Of a stretch of DNA of 64,000 bases, positions 35,230 through 48,804 are shown piece after piece. This DNA comes from Cladocopium goreaui (lineage: Eukaryota; Sar; Dinophyceae; Suessiales; Symbiodiniaceae). The stretch is from contig CAMXCT020001112.1 in the NCBI GenBank assembly GCA_947184155.2, positions 1,840,001-1,904,000 of the forward strand, read 5' to 3'. Under the pieces are notes generated by a model. It saw only the letters and a program-made list of their open reading frames with translations. It did no database searches and had not been told where the DNA came from. A program made the position numbers and the translations under genes. Within the stretch, counting starts at the first letter, position 1, and each line of letters opens with the position of its first letter.

Positions 35230-35500
35230 CTAACATATATATATATAATTAGATACGTATATTTATATATGTATATCTGTATATATGTGTAAAATGCATA
35301 CATGTAAATATGTATTATATATGTATTTTTGTTTATACATGTATATGTGTATATACATGTAAATATGTCTACACATGTATTTGTATGTATATTTTCTATT
35401 CTTGCATATAGGTATATATGTGTATATGTATGTGTATATGTATATCTGTGTATATATGTATATATGTAGATGTGTATGTGTGTATGTATATATTTTTTAA
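35230..35500. repeat. TATATG/TGTATA microsatellite
   Basis: Alternating purine-pyrimidine low-complexity sequence. Confidence 0.9.
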
Positions 35501-36245
35501 AGTATATCAGACACACCGAGAGATAATTCAGAAATGACACAGTTCTTACCATGACATGCCTACATCAACTGTGACACTTCCACAGCTCTGAGGATGACAC
35601 ACCCAAGCTGGAAGTTTACCTAGAGATCCACCAGCTCGCCTGCGTCGTTGACCGAACCGATTAAATCCACGCAGTGAGTAGTGGCCCACTGAATATGTTT
35701 TTTTGATATATGGCTATCACTACATGAAACTCTATAGTGCTATGATGATACTGTTGATCAAGGGGTCAGCTGAAAGATCTTTCACCCATTTGCCTCAGCG
35801 ATTCAGTCATTGCTTCGTATGCGGATTGTATCTGGAGAGGCGTCCCACCTCGCAACACGAAGGAATCATCAAAGGAGGCATCAAAGGGAAACAAAAAATC
35901 ATAACAAATCTTCATAGTGCATGCTGCATACATCTGGACAATCAAGTCTGATTTTTCAACTTACCCACAGACCAAAAGTCACACTGAGCTGTGAGGCTCA
36001 AGGCAATCGTGCTATATCCTTGCACTTTCGTGTCCTGGAATGGAGCAGTGAGATCCATGCTGCGATGCGGTGATCACGCAAATCATGGTCATCTTTTGAC
36101 GTTCTATACAAAGGGAAGCTGGAACTGGATCCCTTGCAGTTTTTTTGATGTAAATATAATTTACATATCAAGCCTCCAGAAATAGTTTCAACCCTGTTGC
36201 CAAAATAGTTGGTGCTTCGCATGCTGACGATGGCTCAGTCCTGAT
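35501..36245. other. Possible exon debris upstream of a KH fragment; no clear gene
   Basis: Minus-strand frames near 35830-35960 and 36010-36200 have mixed composition, but I could not join them with confidence. They may be the 3' continuation of the KH-domain gene whose fragment lies at 36246-36397. Confidence 0.3.
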
Positions 36246-36397
36246 TTAGCGAGATCTTTGCACCCGTGCTGGCCTGTCAGATGCCACCAGTGCTCCTGCC
36301 CCCTCTGCGGCTCTGTGGGAAGCAGTTGGAAGGCCTCGATGTCTTTGACCGCGGAGCCGTTCTTGCCAAGAAGCCATCCAACCCATTGCTGGTCTAC
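36246..36397 (-). pseudogene. KH-domain coding fragment
   Basis: The minus strand encodes QQWVGWLLGKNGSAVKDIEA (about 36335-36390). This is the GxxG loop and following helix of a KH domain, a single-stranded RNA-binding fold. A likely acceptor lies just upstream (CTGCCAAG|GTAGACC), so this could be an intact exon of a larger gene. The frame stops at a TGA near 36180. Nearly identical text (QRCVGWLLGKKGQ) occurs at 57293-57331, so this is one of several KH units on the same strand, split by about 20 kb of repeats and an LTR element. I cannot tell whether it is one gene with giant introns or scattered relics. Confidence 0.45.
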
Positions 36398-36479
36398 CTT
36401 GGCAGGTCATTAGGATGATGTGTACGTATACAGAGAGAGAGAGATGGGGAGAGAGAGAGAGAGAGAGACAGATTTTATC

Positions 36480-37440
36480 GAAAAAAATTAGGAGCAAAAT
36501 TTCCGACTTATGCACAGATGCAGCAACAGTGGCGAGAAGAGTCGTTAGAAGAGAAAGAATCAGAAGAGAAAGTCAGTAAAAAGAAGATCAAAGTGTGCGA
36601 AAAGGTAAAAAAGTCGCAATTGTTTTGAAGTTCCGGAGGCTCGACAAGTGGGGTTAAAGCGGCGGGTGTGGAGCCATCTGGTCGGATGGTAGATCTAAAG
36701 TTGCCCACGGCTGTGGCGCGAAGCATAGTTGGAACTAAAACACCCCAGGTTCGGAACACTTTTGGACATTCAGCCCCTCCAAAAGTGCATGCAGCTGTGG
36801 CGCGAAGCACACTTCGAAGTCAAAAAGTCTAAAGCACACCATTCTCGGAGCACTTTTGGAAGTTGAGCTGTTCAAAAAGTGCGCCCGGCTGCGGCGCGAG
36901 TGAAAATGTTAAAGTTAAAAACACGACACGTTTGGACCACTCTTGGACGTTCAAGCGCCATTTTACGCAGCAGGCGCAATGGATTCTGCACCTTGCCAAA
37001 AGTGATCCAAACGTGCGGGCTTTGCAGCAGCTTTAAAAACGATGGCAGGCGTGGGACGTTTGAAGAGGATTTGCAAAAATGACCAAAAAAATGCAGGTCG
37101 CGTGACAGGCGCAGTACAAGAGACATCTTCGTCAGACATGTTAGGAGGTCAGGGCGCTGATTTCCTGAGACGGGTTGCAGTTTGGAGCATCACATGTCAA
37201 GTTTCCTAAGATGATTTTGGGTGACAAATGCAGCACTTTGTATGGCCTGGCCTCACTTTTTCGTGGCAGGCGCAATACTTCAAATAAATGGGGTGGAAAA
37301 ATCGCAAACACATTGGTACGAGGCTGTCAGCTCTGCACTCCGCTTTCCATTTTTGAAGGAAGCCTCGCGGATCTTTTCGTTTTGGAGCTGTCCACCTCCA
37401 TTTTTTGAGGAAGTTTTGCAGAATTGCTTCCTTTGAGACA
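36480..37440. other. Diverged repeat of GGAGCACTTTTGGA... units, no gene
   Basis: Stretches such as CACTTTTGGACATTCAG and GCTGTGGCGCGAAGCA recur with many changes (36.66-37.0 kb). No coding frame is convincing. Confidence 0.5.
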
Positions 37441-37740
37441 GACAGGTAGATAGATAGATCGATGGAAAAATGGATAGACGGATGAATGGGTAGATGGATA
37501 AATGGATTGATAAATCGATCGATAGGTGGATAGGTGATACAGTAGATGAAGAAAAAGATAATGATAGAGATGGAGATTTAAAGAATAGAGATAGAGATAG
37601 AAGAAGATCGAGAAATAGGCAGATAGCCAGACAGACAGACAAATAGATAGGTAGAGAGATAGAGATAGAAATAGAAGAAATTGAGAGGTAGGTAGGTAGA
37701 TAGACAGACAGATAGATAGGTAGAGATATAGAAAGAGATA

Positions 37741-37780
<40 letters not shown>

Positions 37781-40088
37781 CAAGAAGAAAATATACAGAG
37801 ACCGGGAGAGATCGACGGAGAGACAGATACATGGAAAAAGCACTAGATACATAGATACATAGATAGATAGATAGATAGATAGAGTCGGTAGATAGATAGA
37901 TAGATAGATAGACAGACAGATAATGATAGATAGATCATGATAGATAGATAATGATAGATAGATAATGAAAGATAGATTATGATAGATGGATTATGATAGA
38001 TAGATTAAAATAGACAGATGACGAAAGATAGATTGTGAAAGATAGATTATGATATATAGATTATGATTGATAGATCATGATAGATAGATTATGATAGATG
38101 ATTGTGATAGATAGGGTGTGATAGATAGATTATGATAGATAGATTATGATAGATAGATAATGATAGATAGATAATGATAGATAGATAATGATAGATAGAT
38201 AATGATAGATAGATAATGATAGATAGATAATAATAGATAGATAATGATAGATAGATAATGATAGATAGATAATGATAGATAGATAATGATAGATAGATAA
38301 TGATAGATAGATAGATAAAGATAGATAGATAATAAGATAGATAGATAATGATAGATAGATAATGATAGATAGATAATGATAGATAGATAATGATAGATAG
38401 ATAATGATAGATAGATAATGATAGATAGATAATGATAGATAGATAATAGATTGTGATAGATAGGGTGTGATAGATAGATTATGATAGATAGATTTTGATA
38501 GATAGATTATGTTGGATAGATAATGATAGATAGATCATGATAGATAGATAGATAGATAGATAGATAATGATAGATAGATAATGATAGATAGATTATGCTA
38601 GATAGATAATGATATATATATAATGATAGATAGATTATGATAGATAGATTATGATAGATAGATTTTGATAGATAGATTTTGATAGATATGTTATGATAGA
38701 TAGATTATGATAGATAGTTTATGATAGATAATTATGATAGATAGATAATGATAGAAAATGATATATAGATAATGATAGATAGATAATGATAAATAGATAA
38801 TGATAGATAGGTATTGATAGATAGATAATGATAGATCATGATAGATAGATAATGATAGATAGATAATGATAGATAGATAGTGATAGGTAGACAGATAGAT
38901 AGATAGATAGACAGAGAGATAGATAGATAGATAGGTAGATAGATAGATAGATAGACAGAGAGATAGATAGATAGATAGATAGATACATAGATAGATAGAG
39001 AGAGATAGAGAGAGATATAGATAGAGAGATAGAGAGGTAGATAGAGAGATAGAGAGATAGAGGTAGAGATACAGAGATAGAAAGATTAAGATAGATAGAT
39101 TAAGATAGATAGATTAAGATAGATAGATTAAGTTAGATAGATTAAGATAGATAGATTAAGATAGATAGATTAAGATAGATAGTTTAAGATAGATAGATTA
39201 AGATAGAGAGATTAAGATAGATAGATTAAGATAGGTAGATTAAGATATGTAGATTAAGATAGATAGTTTAAGATAGATAGATGAAGATAGAGAGATTAAG
39301 ATTGATAGATTAAGATAGATAGATTAAGATAGATAGATTATGATAGATAGATTATGATAGATAGATAATGATAGATAGATCATGATAGATAGATAATGAT
39401 AGATAGATTATGATAGATAGATTATGCTAGATAGATAATGATATATATATATATAATGATAGATAGATTATGATAGATAGATTATGATAGATAGATTATG
39501 ATAGATAGATTTTGATAGATATGTTATGATAGATAGATTATGATAGATAGTTTATGATAGATAATTATGATAGATAGATTATGATAGATAGATTATGATA
39601 GATAGATTATGAAAGATAGATTATGAAAGATAGATAGATAGATAGCTATACCATGATAGATAGATCATGATAGATAGATTATGATAGATAGATTATGATA
39701 GATAGATAATAATTTCTAGATTATGATAGATAGGTTATGAGAGATAGATTATGATGGATAGATTATGATGGATAGATTATGATGGATAGATTTTGATGGA
39801 TAGATTATGACGGATAGATTATGATGGATAGATTATGATGGAATGATTATGATAGATAGATTTTGATACATAGACTATGATACAAAGATTTTGATAGACA
39901 GATTTTGATAGGTAGATCAAGATAGATAGATCAAGATAGATAGATCGAGATAGATAGGTAGATAGGTAGATAGATAGATAGATAGATAGAGATAGATAGA
40001 GATAGATGGATAGATAGATAAATAGATAGATAAATAGATAGATAGATAAATAGATAGATAGATAAATAGATAGATAAATAGATAGATG
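37440..40088. repeat. GATA microsatellite block with 10-14-bp sub-periods
   Basis: GATAGATA runs with sub-blocks of GATAGATAGATAAT (38.1-38.9 kb), GATAGATAGATTAA (39.07-39.33 kb) and GATGGATAGATTAT (39.7-39.85 kb). A GA-rich segment lies at 37.74-37.80 kb. ORFs rich in Leu/Ser/Tyr here are repeat translations. Confidence 0.98.
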
Positions 40089-40113
40089 TACCGACGGACT
40101 GGAAGTTAGAATG
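40089..40113 (+). repeat. Left TIR of 6-kb element
   Basis: 25 bp, exact inverse of 46119-46143. Confidence 0.9.
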
Positions 40114-40589
40114 TCGTGTTTTCCACCAAAATTTTTCCTTTGAAAGTTAGAATGACGTACCCAAATGGACGTAGAAATTCTACTAAAATTCTACCTTTCA
40201 GTCCGTATTATGCTGGTAAATGTGGATAAAAATGTTCAAAAGTTGTTTGATCAAACTTGCCTACCTGTTGTGCCGGGGTCACCAAACCTTTATCGTTTTG
40301 TAGGGTTAGAATGCCTGCGCAGCATATGCCTCCAAAACCTCTGAATTTTATATAGATTTGAAATATATGTATATATTATATATATATAATCCCTTCCTCC
40401 TATTACTAAACGTCCCCCAAATACTAAAAACATCTAGCATCCATCTCCAATTTCAGAAAAATTCAGATTGGCCAATTTGATTTTTAATTGGTCCCCTTTA
40501 GAAAACAATTTCAAAATAAAGCTACCATTTGTGGATTTTGCCCCCTAATACAAAAACTAGTTCACCCCGGGGTGTTTATTATTAGGGTC

Positions 40590-40850
40590 CGTCCGATTTT
40601 TTTTAGTTTTTATTATTAAGGGTTTTAATTTAATATTAGGGGGAACCTTCGAAATCCAATTTTTGGCAATATTTTAATTGCGTTATATAAGGAAATTTAA
40701 TTGATTTTGAAACCGGAAAAAATAGTTTTTATTATTCAGGGTTTTACTTGAATATTAGGGGGAAGCTTCGAAATCCAATTTTTGGCAATATTTTAATTGC
40801 GTTATATAAAGAAATTTGATTGATTTTGGAATCGGAAAAAATAGTTTTTA
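40590..40850. repeat. Two tandem ~120-bp AT-rich units
   Basis: CTTCGAAATCCAATTTTTGG and TTGCGTTATATAA are repeated 120 bp apart with few changes. Confidence 0.85.
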
Positions 40851-41329
40851 TTATTAAGGTTTTAATTTTATTAATAGGGTTCCCTAATAATAAATACCAC
40901 CCTAATACTAAAAACTACCTGACGTGTTTATTATTAAGGGGCGGGGGTTTAGTATTAGGAGGAAGGGATTATCTATTTATTTGTTTATTTATTTATTTAT
41001 ATCCTACATCAACCAAATCCCTGAAAAAAGCGGGTCGAGGTATCAAAACCTGGTTTTGAGCTAGTTTCTGAGAAAAAAACAGGTTTTACCAGATTTTTGA
41101 TGAAGCAGCTTCAGCTTCGCCACAACCCGTCGAAAAACCGCCGAAAACCTGTAAAAACTCATCAACACCAATTAAAAAAAAACAGTAGTCCAAAACCGAC
41201 CAAAAGCTTGGTTTGCCGGGGCCACCAAACTTTTTTTTGTAGGGTTAGAATGCCTGCGCAGCATATGCCCCCAAAACTTCTGAATTCTATAGATTTTTAA
41301 ATAGATAAATGAAATCTAGATGTGAGTAA

Positions 41330-44157
41330 ACGACGTGTTCTTGGATCGGTGGATGACGCTATTGCATTTTTTGCTGCATATTCTGTCATGTTTTATTGTT
41401 TTTTTTGCTGATCATGAGCATGTTTTTGGCAAATCACCGTATATTCTGCATATTTATATTTATATACAATACGATGTTGTTTTTTTCTGCATATCATGAC
41501 ATTGTTTATTGTTCATGGAAAGATTTGTTTGCAATTTACATGCATATTCTGCATATTTGCAGTACATGGAAGACACGGGACGGTCGAAAATGCGTCAAAC
41601 ATTTTGGAGTTTTAGGGGTTTCAGGACTAAATAAGTAGGGTTAGAATGCCCATCGGGGATTTTCCCACGGTATTCCCCACGATAATGACATGTAGGTTAA
41701 ACAGGATGGTAACCTCCAAAAACGGCAATATACACAGACGATATTGCATTTTTTTATATTCTGTCATTTTTTTTTGATCACGGTTTTTCTTTTGCTGATC
41801 ATGAGCATGTTTTTTGGCAAATACCTGTATATTATGCATATTTAATTAACAATGCGATGTTGCATTTTTTCTGCATATCATGACATTGTTTATTGTTCAT
41901 GGAAAGATTTGTTTGCAATTTACATGCATATTCTGCATGTTTGCAGTACATGGAAGACACGGGACGGTCGAAAATGCGTCAATAATTTTGGAGTTTTCGG
42001 GGTTTCAGGACTAAATAAATAGGGTTAGAATGCCCGTCGGGGATTTTCCCACGGTATTTCCCACGATAATGAAATGTTGATTTTACAGGATGGTAACCTC
42101 AGAAAACGGCATTATACATACATAGATATATATATATATATGCGCAGTAAAAAATATATGTACATTTACGTACATATTAGATGTGAGTAAACGAAGTGTT
42201 CTTGGAACGGCGGATGACGATATCGCATTTTTCTGCATATTCTGTCATTGTTTTTGAGCATGTATTTTTTTGCTGATCATGAGCATGTTTTTTGCGAATA
42301 CCTGTATATTCTGCATATTTAAACTTAACAATACGATGTTGCATTTTTTCCTCCATATCATGATATTGTTTATTGTTCATGGAAAGATTTGTTTGCAATT
42401 TACATGCATATTCTGCATGTTTGCAGTACATGGAAGACACGGGACGGTCGAAAATGCGTCAATAATTTTGGAGTTTTAGGGGTTTCAGGACTCAATAAGT
42501 AGGGTTAGAATGCCCATCGGGGATTTTCCCACGGTATTCCCCACGATAATGACATGTAGGTTAAACAGGATGGTAACCTCCAAAAACGGCAATATACACA
42601 GACGATATTGCATTTTTCTTATATTCTGTCAGTTTTTATTGATCGATCGTGAGCATTTTTTTTGGCGAATACCTGCATATTCTGCATATTTATTTACAAT
42701 ACGATATTGCATTTTTTCTGCATATTATGACATGGTTTATTGTTCATGGAAAGATTTGTTTGCAATTTACATGCATATTCTGCATATTTGCAGTACATGG
42801 AAGACACGGGACGGTCGAAAATGCGTCAATAATTTTGTAGTTTTAGGATGTTTTAGGGGTTTCAGGACTAAATTAATAGGGTTAGAATGCCCGTCGGGGA
42901 TTTTCCCACGGTATTCCCCACGATAGTGACATGTTGATTAAACAGGATGGTAACCTCCAAAAACGGCAATATACACAGACGATATTGCATTTTTTTATAT
43001 TCTGTCATTTTTTTTTGATCACGGTTTTTCTTTTGCTGATCATGAGCATGTTTTTTTTTGGCAAATACCTGTATATTCTGCATATTTAATTAACAATGCG
43101 ATGTTGCATTTTTCTGCATATCATGGACATTGTTTATTGTTCATGGAAAGATTTGTTTGCAATTTACATGCATATTCTGCATATTTGCAGTACATGGAAG
43201 ACACGGGACGGTCGAAAATTCGTCAAACATTTTGGAGTTTTAGGGGTTTCAGGACTAAATAAGTAGGGTTAGAATGCCCATCGGGGATTTTCCCACGGTA
43301 TTCCCCACGATAATGACATGTAGGTTAAACAGGATGGTAACCTCCAAAAACGGCAATATACACAGACGATATTGCATTTTTTTATATTCTGTCATTTTTT
43401 TTTGATCATGTTTGTTTTGCTGATCATGAGCATTTTTTTTTGCAAATACCTGTATATTCTGCATATTTAACTTAACAATACGATGTTGCATTTTTTCTGC
43501 ATATCATGACATTGTTTATTGTTCATGGAAAGATTTGTTTGCAATTTACATGCATATTCTGCATATTTGCAGTACATGGAAGACACGGGACGGTCGAAAA
43601 TGCGTCAAGAATTTTGTAGTTTTAGGATGTTTTAGGGGTTTCAGGACTAAATTAATAGGGTTAGAATGCCCGTCGGGGATTTTCCCACGGTATTCCCCAC
43701 GATAATGACATGTAGGTTAAACAGGATGGTAACCTCCAAAAATTGCATTATACACAAACGATATTGCATTTGTTCTAATACTCTGTTAGTTTTTATTGAT
43801 CATATTTGTTTTGCTGATCATGAGCATGTTTTTTGGGTGAATACCTGCATATTCCGCATATGTATATTTACAATACGATGTTGCATTTTTTCTGCATATC
43901 ATGACATTGTTTATTGTTCATGGAAAGATCTGTTTGCAATTTACATGCATATGCTGCAAATTTGCAGTACCATATACAGTACATGGAAGACACGGGACGG
44001 TCGAAAATGCGTCAAGAATTTTGTAGTTTTAGGATGTTTTAGCTGTTTCAGGACTAAATTAATAGGGTTAGAATGCTCGTCGGGGATTTTCCCATGATAT
44101 CCCCCACGATAATGAAACGTTGATAAATAGGATGGTAACCTCCGAAAACGGCATTAT

Positions 44158-44191
<34 letters not shown>

Positions 44192-44660
44192 GCGCTGTAT
44201 ATATTACATATGTGTACATGTATTGTACACACGTATTAGATGTGAGTAAACGAGGTGTTCTTGGGTCGGCGGATGACGATATTGCATTTTTTCTGCATAT
44301 TCTGTCAATTTTAGTGGTCATTTACTTTTTTGCTGATCATGAGCATGTTGTATGGACGAATACCTGCATATTCTACTTACTACTTTACAACACGATATTG
44401 CATTTTTTCTGCGTAGTATGACATTGTTTATTGTTCATGTTTTTTTTTGCAATTTACATGCAGTACCATTCACATGGAAGATACGGGACAGTCGAAAATG
44501 CGTCAAACATTTTGGAGTTTTAGGGGTTTCAGGACTAAATACACAGGGTTAGAATTGGAATGCCATCCCGGTTTTTTTAAGGTGTTTCAGGACTAAATAA
44601 ATAGGGTTAGAATGCGCGTCGGGGATTTTCCCACGATATTCCCCACAATAATGAAATGTT
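41330..44660. repeat. Array of ~370-490-bp tandem units inside the TIR element
   Basis: The phrase GACACGGGACGGTCGAAAAT recurs near 41575, 41955, 42435, 42803, 43202, 43586 and 43990, with diverged copies near 44485, 45350 and 45928. Each unit begins near TAGGGTTAGAATGCCC and passes through TTTCCCACGGTATTCCCCAC and TGCATATTCTGCATATTTGC. Open frames of 60-140 codons recur in several units but differ in length by frameshift, so I treat them as non-coding. Confidence 0.9.
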
Positions 44661-46118
44661 GATTAAATAGGATGGTAACCTCTGAAAACGGCATTATACA
44701 CACATATACGCGCTGTATATATTACATATATGTACATGATTGTACATGTACATACATATTATATGTGAGTAAACGAGGTGTTCTTGGATCGGCGGATGAC
44801 ATTATTGCATTTTTTCTGCATATTACGACAGTTTTGATTGATTTTGGGTAGATTAGATTCATTACTTTTCATTGGTTTTCCATTATATTGATGATGTTTT
44901 TCATTATTTTTTATTGTTTCTTTTAATTACATGGTAGAACCGAAAATTATAATGCCACCCTGGTGGAAAGACATGGATTAAACAAAAAAAAACAGGCGTA
45001 CCGCGTGAGAAATCCAGGAGGCATTCTAACCTTATTTATTTTGTCCTGAAACCTCTTTAAAAAAATCCGGGACGGCATTCAGTGATTTTTCAGTAGTTTG
45101 AAGATGGTTTCATTATTTTTCAGTGATTTTACATTATTTTCAAGACGTTGTTCATTACTTCTCATGGACTTTTCATCATTTTCAAGATGTGCTTCGTTCT
45201 TTTTCATTGATTTTTCAATGTGTTTGCATGTTTTTCATTATTTTTCATTGATTGTTTAGTGTTTTTCTTCATGATTTTTTATTATGTGTTGGGTAGATTT
45301 TTGCAATTTACATGCATATTCTGCATATTTGCAGTACCATATACATGGAAGACACGGGGACGGTCGAAAATTCGTCAAACATTTTCGAGTTTTAGGGGTT
45401 TCAGGACTAAATAAATAGGATTTGAATGCCTTCAGGACTAAATGGGTTAGAATGCCTCCTGGATTTCTCACGCGGTACGCGGGTCTTTTCTTGAAATCCA
45501 CATCTTTCCACCAAAGCGGCATTTTTTAAAATTATGTTTCATTGATTTTTCATTATGTTCATTGTTTTTTCATTATTTTCAAGATTTTTTTCATTATTTT
45601 TCATTGATCTTTCATTATTTTGAAGATGGTGTTCATTATGTTCATTTGTTTTTCATTATTTGACGATGTTTTTCATTGATTCTTTAACTATGTGTCATTG
45701 GTGTTTCATTATTTTGAAGATGTTGTTCATTCTTGTTCAATGATTTTTCATTATTTCCTAGATGTTTTTAATTATTTTTCATTGATTGTTCAATGTGTAT
45801 ACATGTTTTTCATCATGTTTCACTGATTTTTCAATGTTTTAAAGATGTTTTTCATTATTTTTCATTGTATTGTTGGGTAGAGTCTTGCAATTTACATGCA
45901 TATTCTGCATATTTGTAGTACATGGAAGACACGGGACGGTCGAAAATTCGAAATTTTGGAGTTTTGGGGTCTTCAGGACTACATAAATAGGGTTAGAATG
46001 CCGTCCCGGATTTGTTTAGAGGTTTCAGGACTAAATAAATAGGGTTAGAATGCCTCCCGAATTTCTCACGCGGTACGCGGGTGTTTTTTCTGACGTCCAC
46101 ATCTTTCCACCAAAACGT

Positions 46119-46143
46119 CATTCTAACTTCCAGTCCGTCGGTA
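46119..46143 (-). repeat. Right TIR of 6-kb element
   Basis: 25 bp, exact inverse of 40089-40113. Confidence 0.9.
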
Positions 46144-47400
46144 TAAATAGATAGATAAAAGTTAGATAATTAGATAGATAAATAGATTGATAAATAGATA
46201 GATAAACAGATAGATGAATAGATAGATCAATAGATAGATGAATAGATAGATAAATAGATAGATAAATAGATAGATAAATAGATAGATACATAGATAGATA
46301 CATAGATAGATACATAGATAGATACATAGATAGATACATAGATACATAGATACATAGATAGATACATAGATAGATAGATAGATAGATACAAAGATAGATA
46401 CATAGATAGATACATAGATAGATAGATGGATGGATAGATACATACCTAGATAGATACATAGATACAGAAATACGGCGATACATACATACATACATACATA
46501 CATTAATTACATGCATACATACATTAATTACATGCATACATACATTAATTACATGCATACATACATAAATTACATACATACATACATAAATACATACATA
46601 CATACACACATACATACATACATACATACATAGTTACATACATACATACATACATATATACATACATACATACATAGTTACATACATACATACATACATA
46701 GATACATAGATACATAGATACATACGTACATACGTACATACATAGATACATAGGTACATAGGTACATAGACACATAGATCCACAGATACATAGGTGCATA
46801 ACATAGATACATAGATACATAGATACATAGGTACATACGTACATACATACATACATAGATAGATAGATACATACATACATAGATAGATAGATAGACTAGA
46901 TAGATTAGCTAGATTAGATAGATTAGATAGGTTACATAGATTAGATAGATTAGATAGCTTAGATAGCTTAGATAGATTAGATAGATTAGATAGATAGATT
47001 AGGTAGATTAGATAGATTAGTTAGATTAGATAGCTTAGATAGATTAGATAGATTAGATAGATTAAATAGATTAGATTAATTAGATAGATTAGATAGATTA
47101 GATAGATTAGATAGACTAGATTAGATAGAATAGATAGATTAGGTTGGATTAGACTAGACGAGATTAGATTAGCTAAGATTAGATTAGCTAAGATTAGATA
47201 GATAGAGAGAGTGGGATAGAGAGAGAGATAGATAGAGAGGGATCGAGATAGATAAACAGATAGACAGGCAGACAGATATATAGAGATAAAGACAGAGAGA
47301 GAGAGACGGGGAGAGAGAGAGGAACAGGACGAGAAAGAGACACAGAGAGAGACAGAGACACAAAGAGAAGGAGACAGAGAGAGATAGATATAGAGAGACT
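46144..47400. repeat. GATA / TACA / GATTA microsatellite block
   Basis: ATAGATAG, then ATACATACATAG, then TAGATTAGATAGAT, then GAGAGAGA runs. Tyr/Val/Cys/Met-rich ORFs here are repeat translations. Confidence 0.98.
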
Positions 47401-47552
47401 CAGAGCCTCAACAATCTGTCAATCCATCATTGGGTTCGCTCTGGCACCCATGCGTCACGACAACAAACCTCTCCTATAGGTTTCCTATCTTTAAATCTTC
47501 CGCCACCGCCTTGGATGTGGACCAAAAAAAACGTTCTTGATTTCAAGATATT

Positions 47553-48186
47553 TCAAGACAACTTCTGACTTTCAAAATCACAGAGCATCAAGTGTCTGAC
47601 AGTCACCTGAGTGTTGATGGAGCTTCCTACAGTGTGCGATAGTTTCAGTCTCAGAGCAAAAGGATAAGAATCTCTGCGGAAGCCCTGAAGTGGAATGCTG
47701 CTGTCCTTTGCTGCCTCCCATTCCCGCAGTGTTGGCGGCCTCAAATCGTCATTACACACAGCTTTACAAGATGAATTGTGGCTATGGAAGAACTCCCTCC
47801 ATGATAAATCGCACCAACTAAATCGCACCAACTTGGCTAATGATTGGTCCAAAAATGGAACTTCTGCAAGCCTTGCGGCTTTGACAAGGATCCCCAAATA
47901 AACAAATTGAATATAGTAATTACCCAGTACCCAATCAATGGGGGTGCGACTGACCAGCTGACATGCATCAGAATCTGCCAAGTTAACAATCCACAAATCC
48001 GACACTGGCCAGCCAAGTGCACAAACCTTGGCTGTCATGGGAGTGGCTCCGACCTCACAAACTCGAGTGCAGGAAAAGGCCAAAGGCGAAGTGACTGTGA
48101 TCAAAATATGGAATTGTTTGAGATTAGGTTATCCCGAAATCCACTGGTTTATCAAGAGGGCCATTTGGGGGGTGTACAGTACCGGG
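47553..48186 (-). pseudogene. Exon pieces of a gene interrupted by the LTR retrotransposon
   Basis: The minus-strand open frame contains non-repetitive protein-like text (GNYYIQFVYLGILVKAARLA; PPTLREWEAAKDSSI). Immediately left of the insertion point the frame reads LYTPQMALLINQWISG. When the LTR element and one CCGGG are set aside, this frame is continuous with VYPEWIEDLIEIWACLKMGY on the other side (56684-56750). The element therefore seems to have landed in an exon. No family was recognised. KH-like fragments lie further upstream on the same strand. Confidence 0.35.
48182..48186. other. Target-site duplication, left (CCGGG)
   Basis: CCGGG directly before the left LTR matches CCGGG at 56679-56683 after the right LTR. 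Five bp is usual for Ty1/copia. Confidence 0.9.
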
Positions 48187-48493
48187 TGCAAGGAGCAAAC
48201 TGGTAGCCTAAGCTGTTTGTCCTGTTTCGTTTGTAGCACTTCTCAATTTGTGCTGTGTCGTCCGTGCTCACAATGAAGAGCAGCTGCTGCGCCTTTTCCA
48301 GCGCACAGGGCCCACGGTGCAGGGCCTATGGCACAAGTAGCACGAGTGGCCTGGAAAGGCCAAAAGGCAAAAGGAATTCCTGGCATGGGCATTGGGCCGT
48401 TAAATGGCCATGGAAATATATTGTACATTCATGAAACATCCATGCCAAGGTAAAGGTGTGAAGGCAAACTATGTTTTACCTGGGTTTCTTGCA
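48187..48493 (-). repeat. 3' LTR (307 bp)
   Basis: Begins TGCAAGGAGC and ends TTTCTTGCA on the plus strand. It differs from the other LTR only at the fourth base (A for G). A purine-rich tract (CTGGGGTA on the minus strand) precedes it and may act as polypurine tract. Confidence 0.95.
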
Positions 48494-48804
48494 TACCCCA
48501 GGGGTCGTTGCCGAAACACCTTGACATTGGAGAAAATCTACCCAGCTCACACCGGTGAACTCCTCCTCAGTCTCGCGGGCATCCATCTTGCGCTTCTTCT
48601 TCGCTGATGTAAAACTCTCGTCGAACATCAGCGACCACTGCTGTCCAGTCATGAGAAACTTCTTCAAGCGTTCTTGCGCACTGGACTTAGTGAGTCCATC
48701 AGCCAACTGCTGATCACTGTTGCACCATCTCAAGGTCGTCGACTGTCTCTCCAGATGCTCGACGATCGCCATCAGTTCGAGGGCAGTGTATTTTTCCTTG
48801 AGGT
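48476..48804 (-). CDS. RNase H C-terminal part, frameshifted from the RT ORF
   Basis: The frame contains MAIVEHLERQ, WCNSDQQLADGLTK and a basic tail (KKKRKMDARETEEE). DQQLADGLTK matches the end of copia RNase H (D-QLAD-LTK). The preceding RT/RNase H frame stops at a TGA at 48805. A single missing base there would separate the two, so this copy probably makes no complete RNase H. The frame ends inside the LTR. Confidence 0.75.

Larger units (their letters stand above)
40089..46143. mobile_element. 6.06-kb TIR element inserted in GATA satellite (non-autonomous DNA transposon-like)
   Basis: A 25-bp inverted repeat (TACCGACGGACTGGAAGTTA and the next five bases) marks both ends, and the GATA-type repeat resumes directly outside on each side. 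If the outermost TA is read as target duplication, the ends are CCGACGG...CCGTCGG flanked by TA, as in Tc1/mariner-type insertions. TA could equally belong to the repeat. No transposase was recognised inside. The interior consists of tandem repeats and AT-rich filler. Confidence 0.65.

Noticed and set aside
37280..37852. Leu/Ser-rich ORF resembling a membrane protein
   Set aside because: It is read from GATA/GAGA simple repeat; the hydrophobic look comes from the repeat.
41330..44660. Repeated 60-140-codon ORFs in the 370-490-bp units as a gene family
   Set aside because: The frames open and close by single-base changes between copies and have no stable start or composition.
46118..46880. 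Tyr/Val/Cys/Met-rich ORFs
   Set aside because: Translation of ATAC/ATAG microsatellite in all frames.
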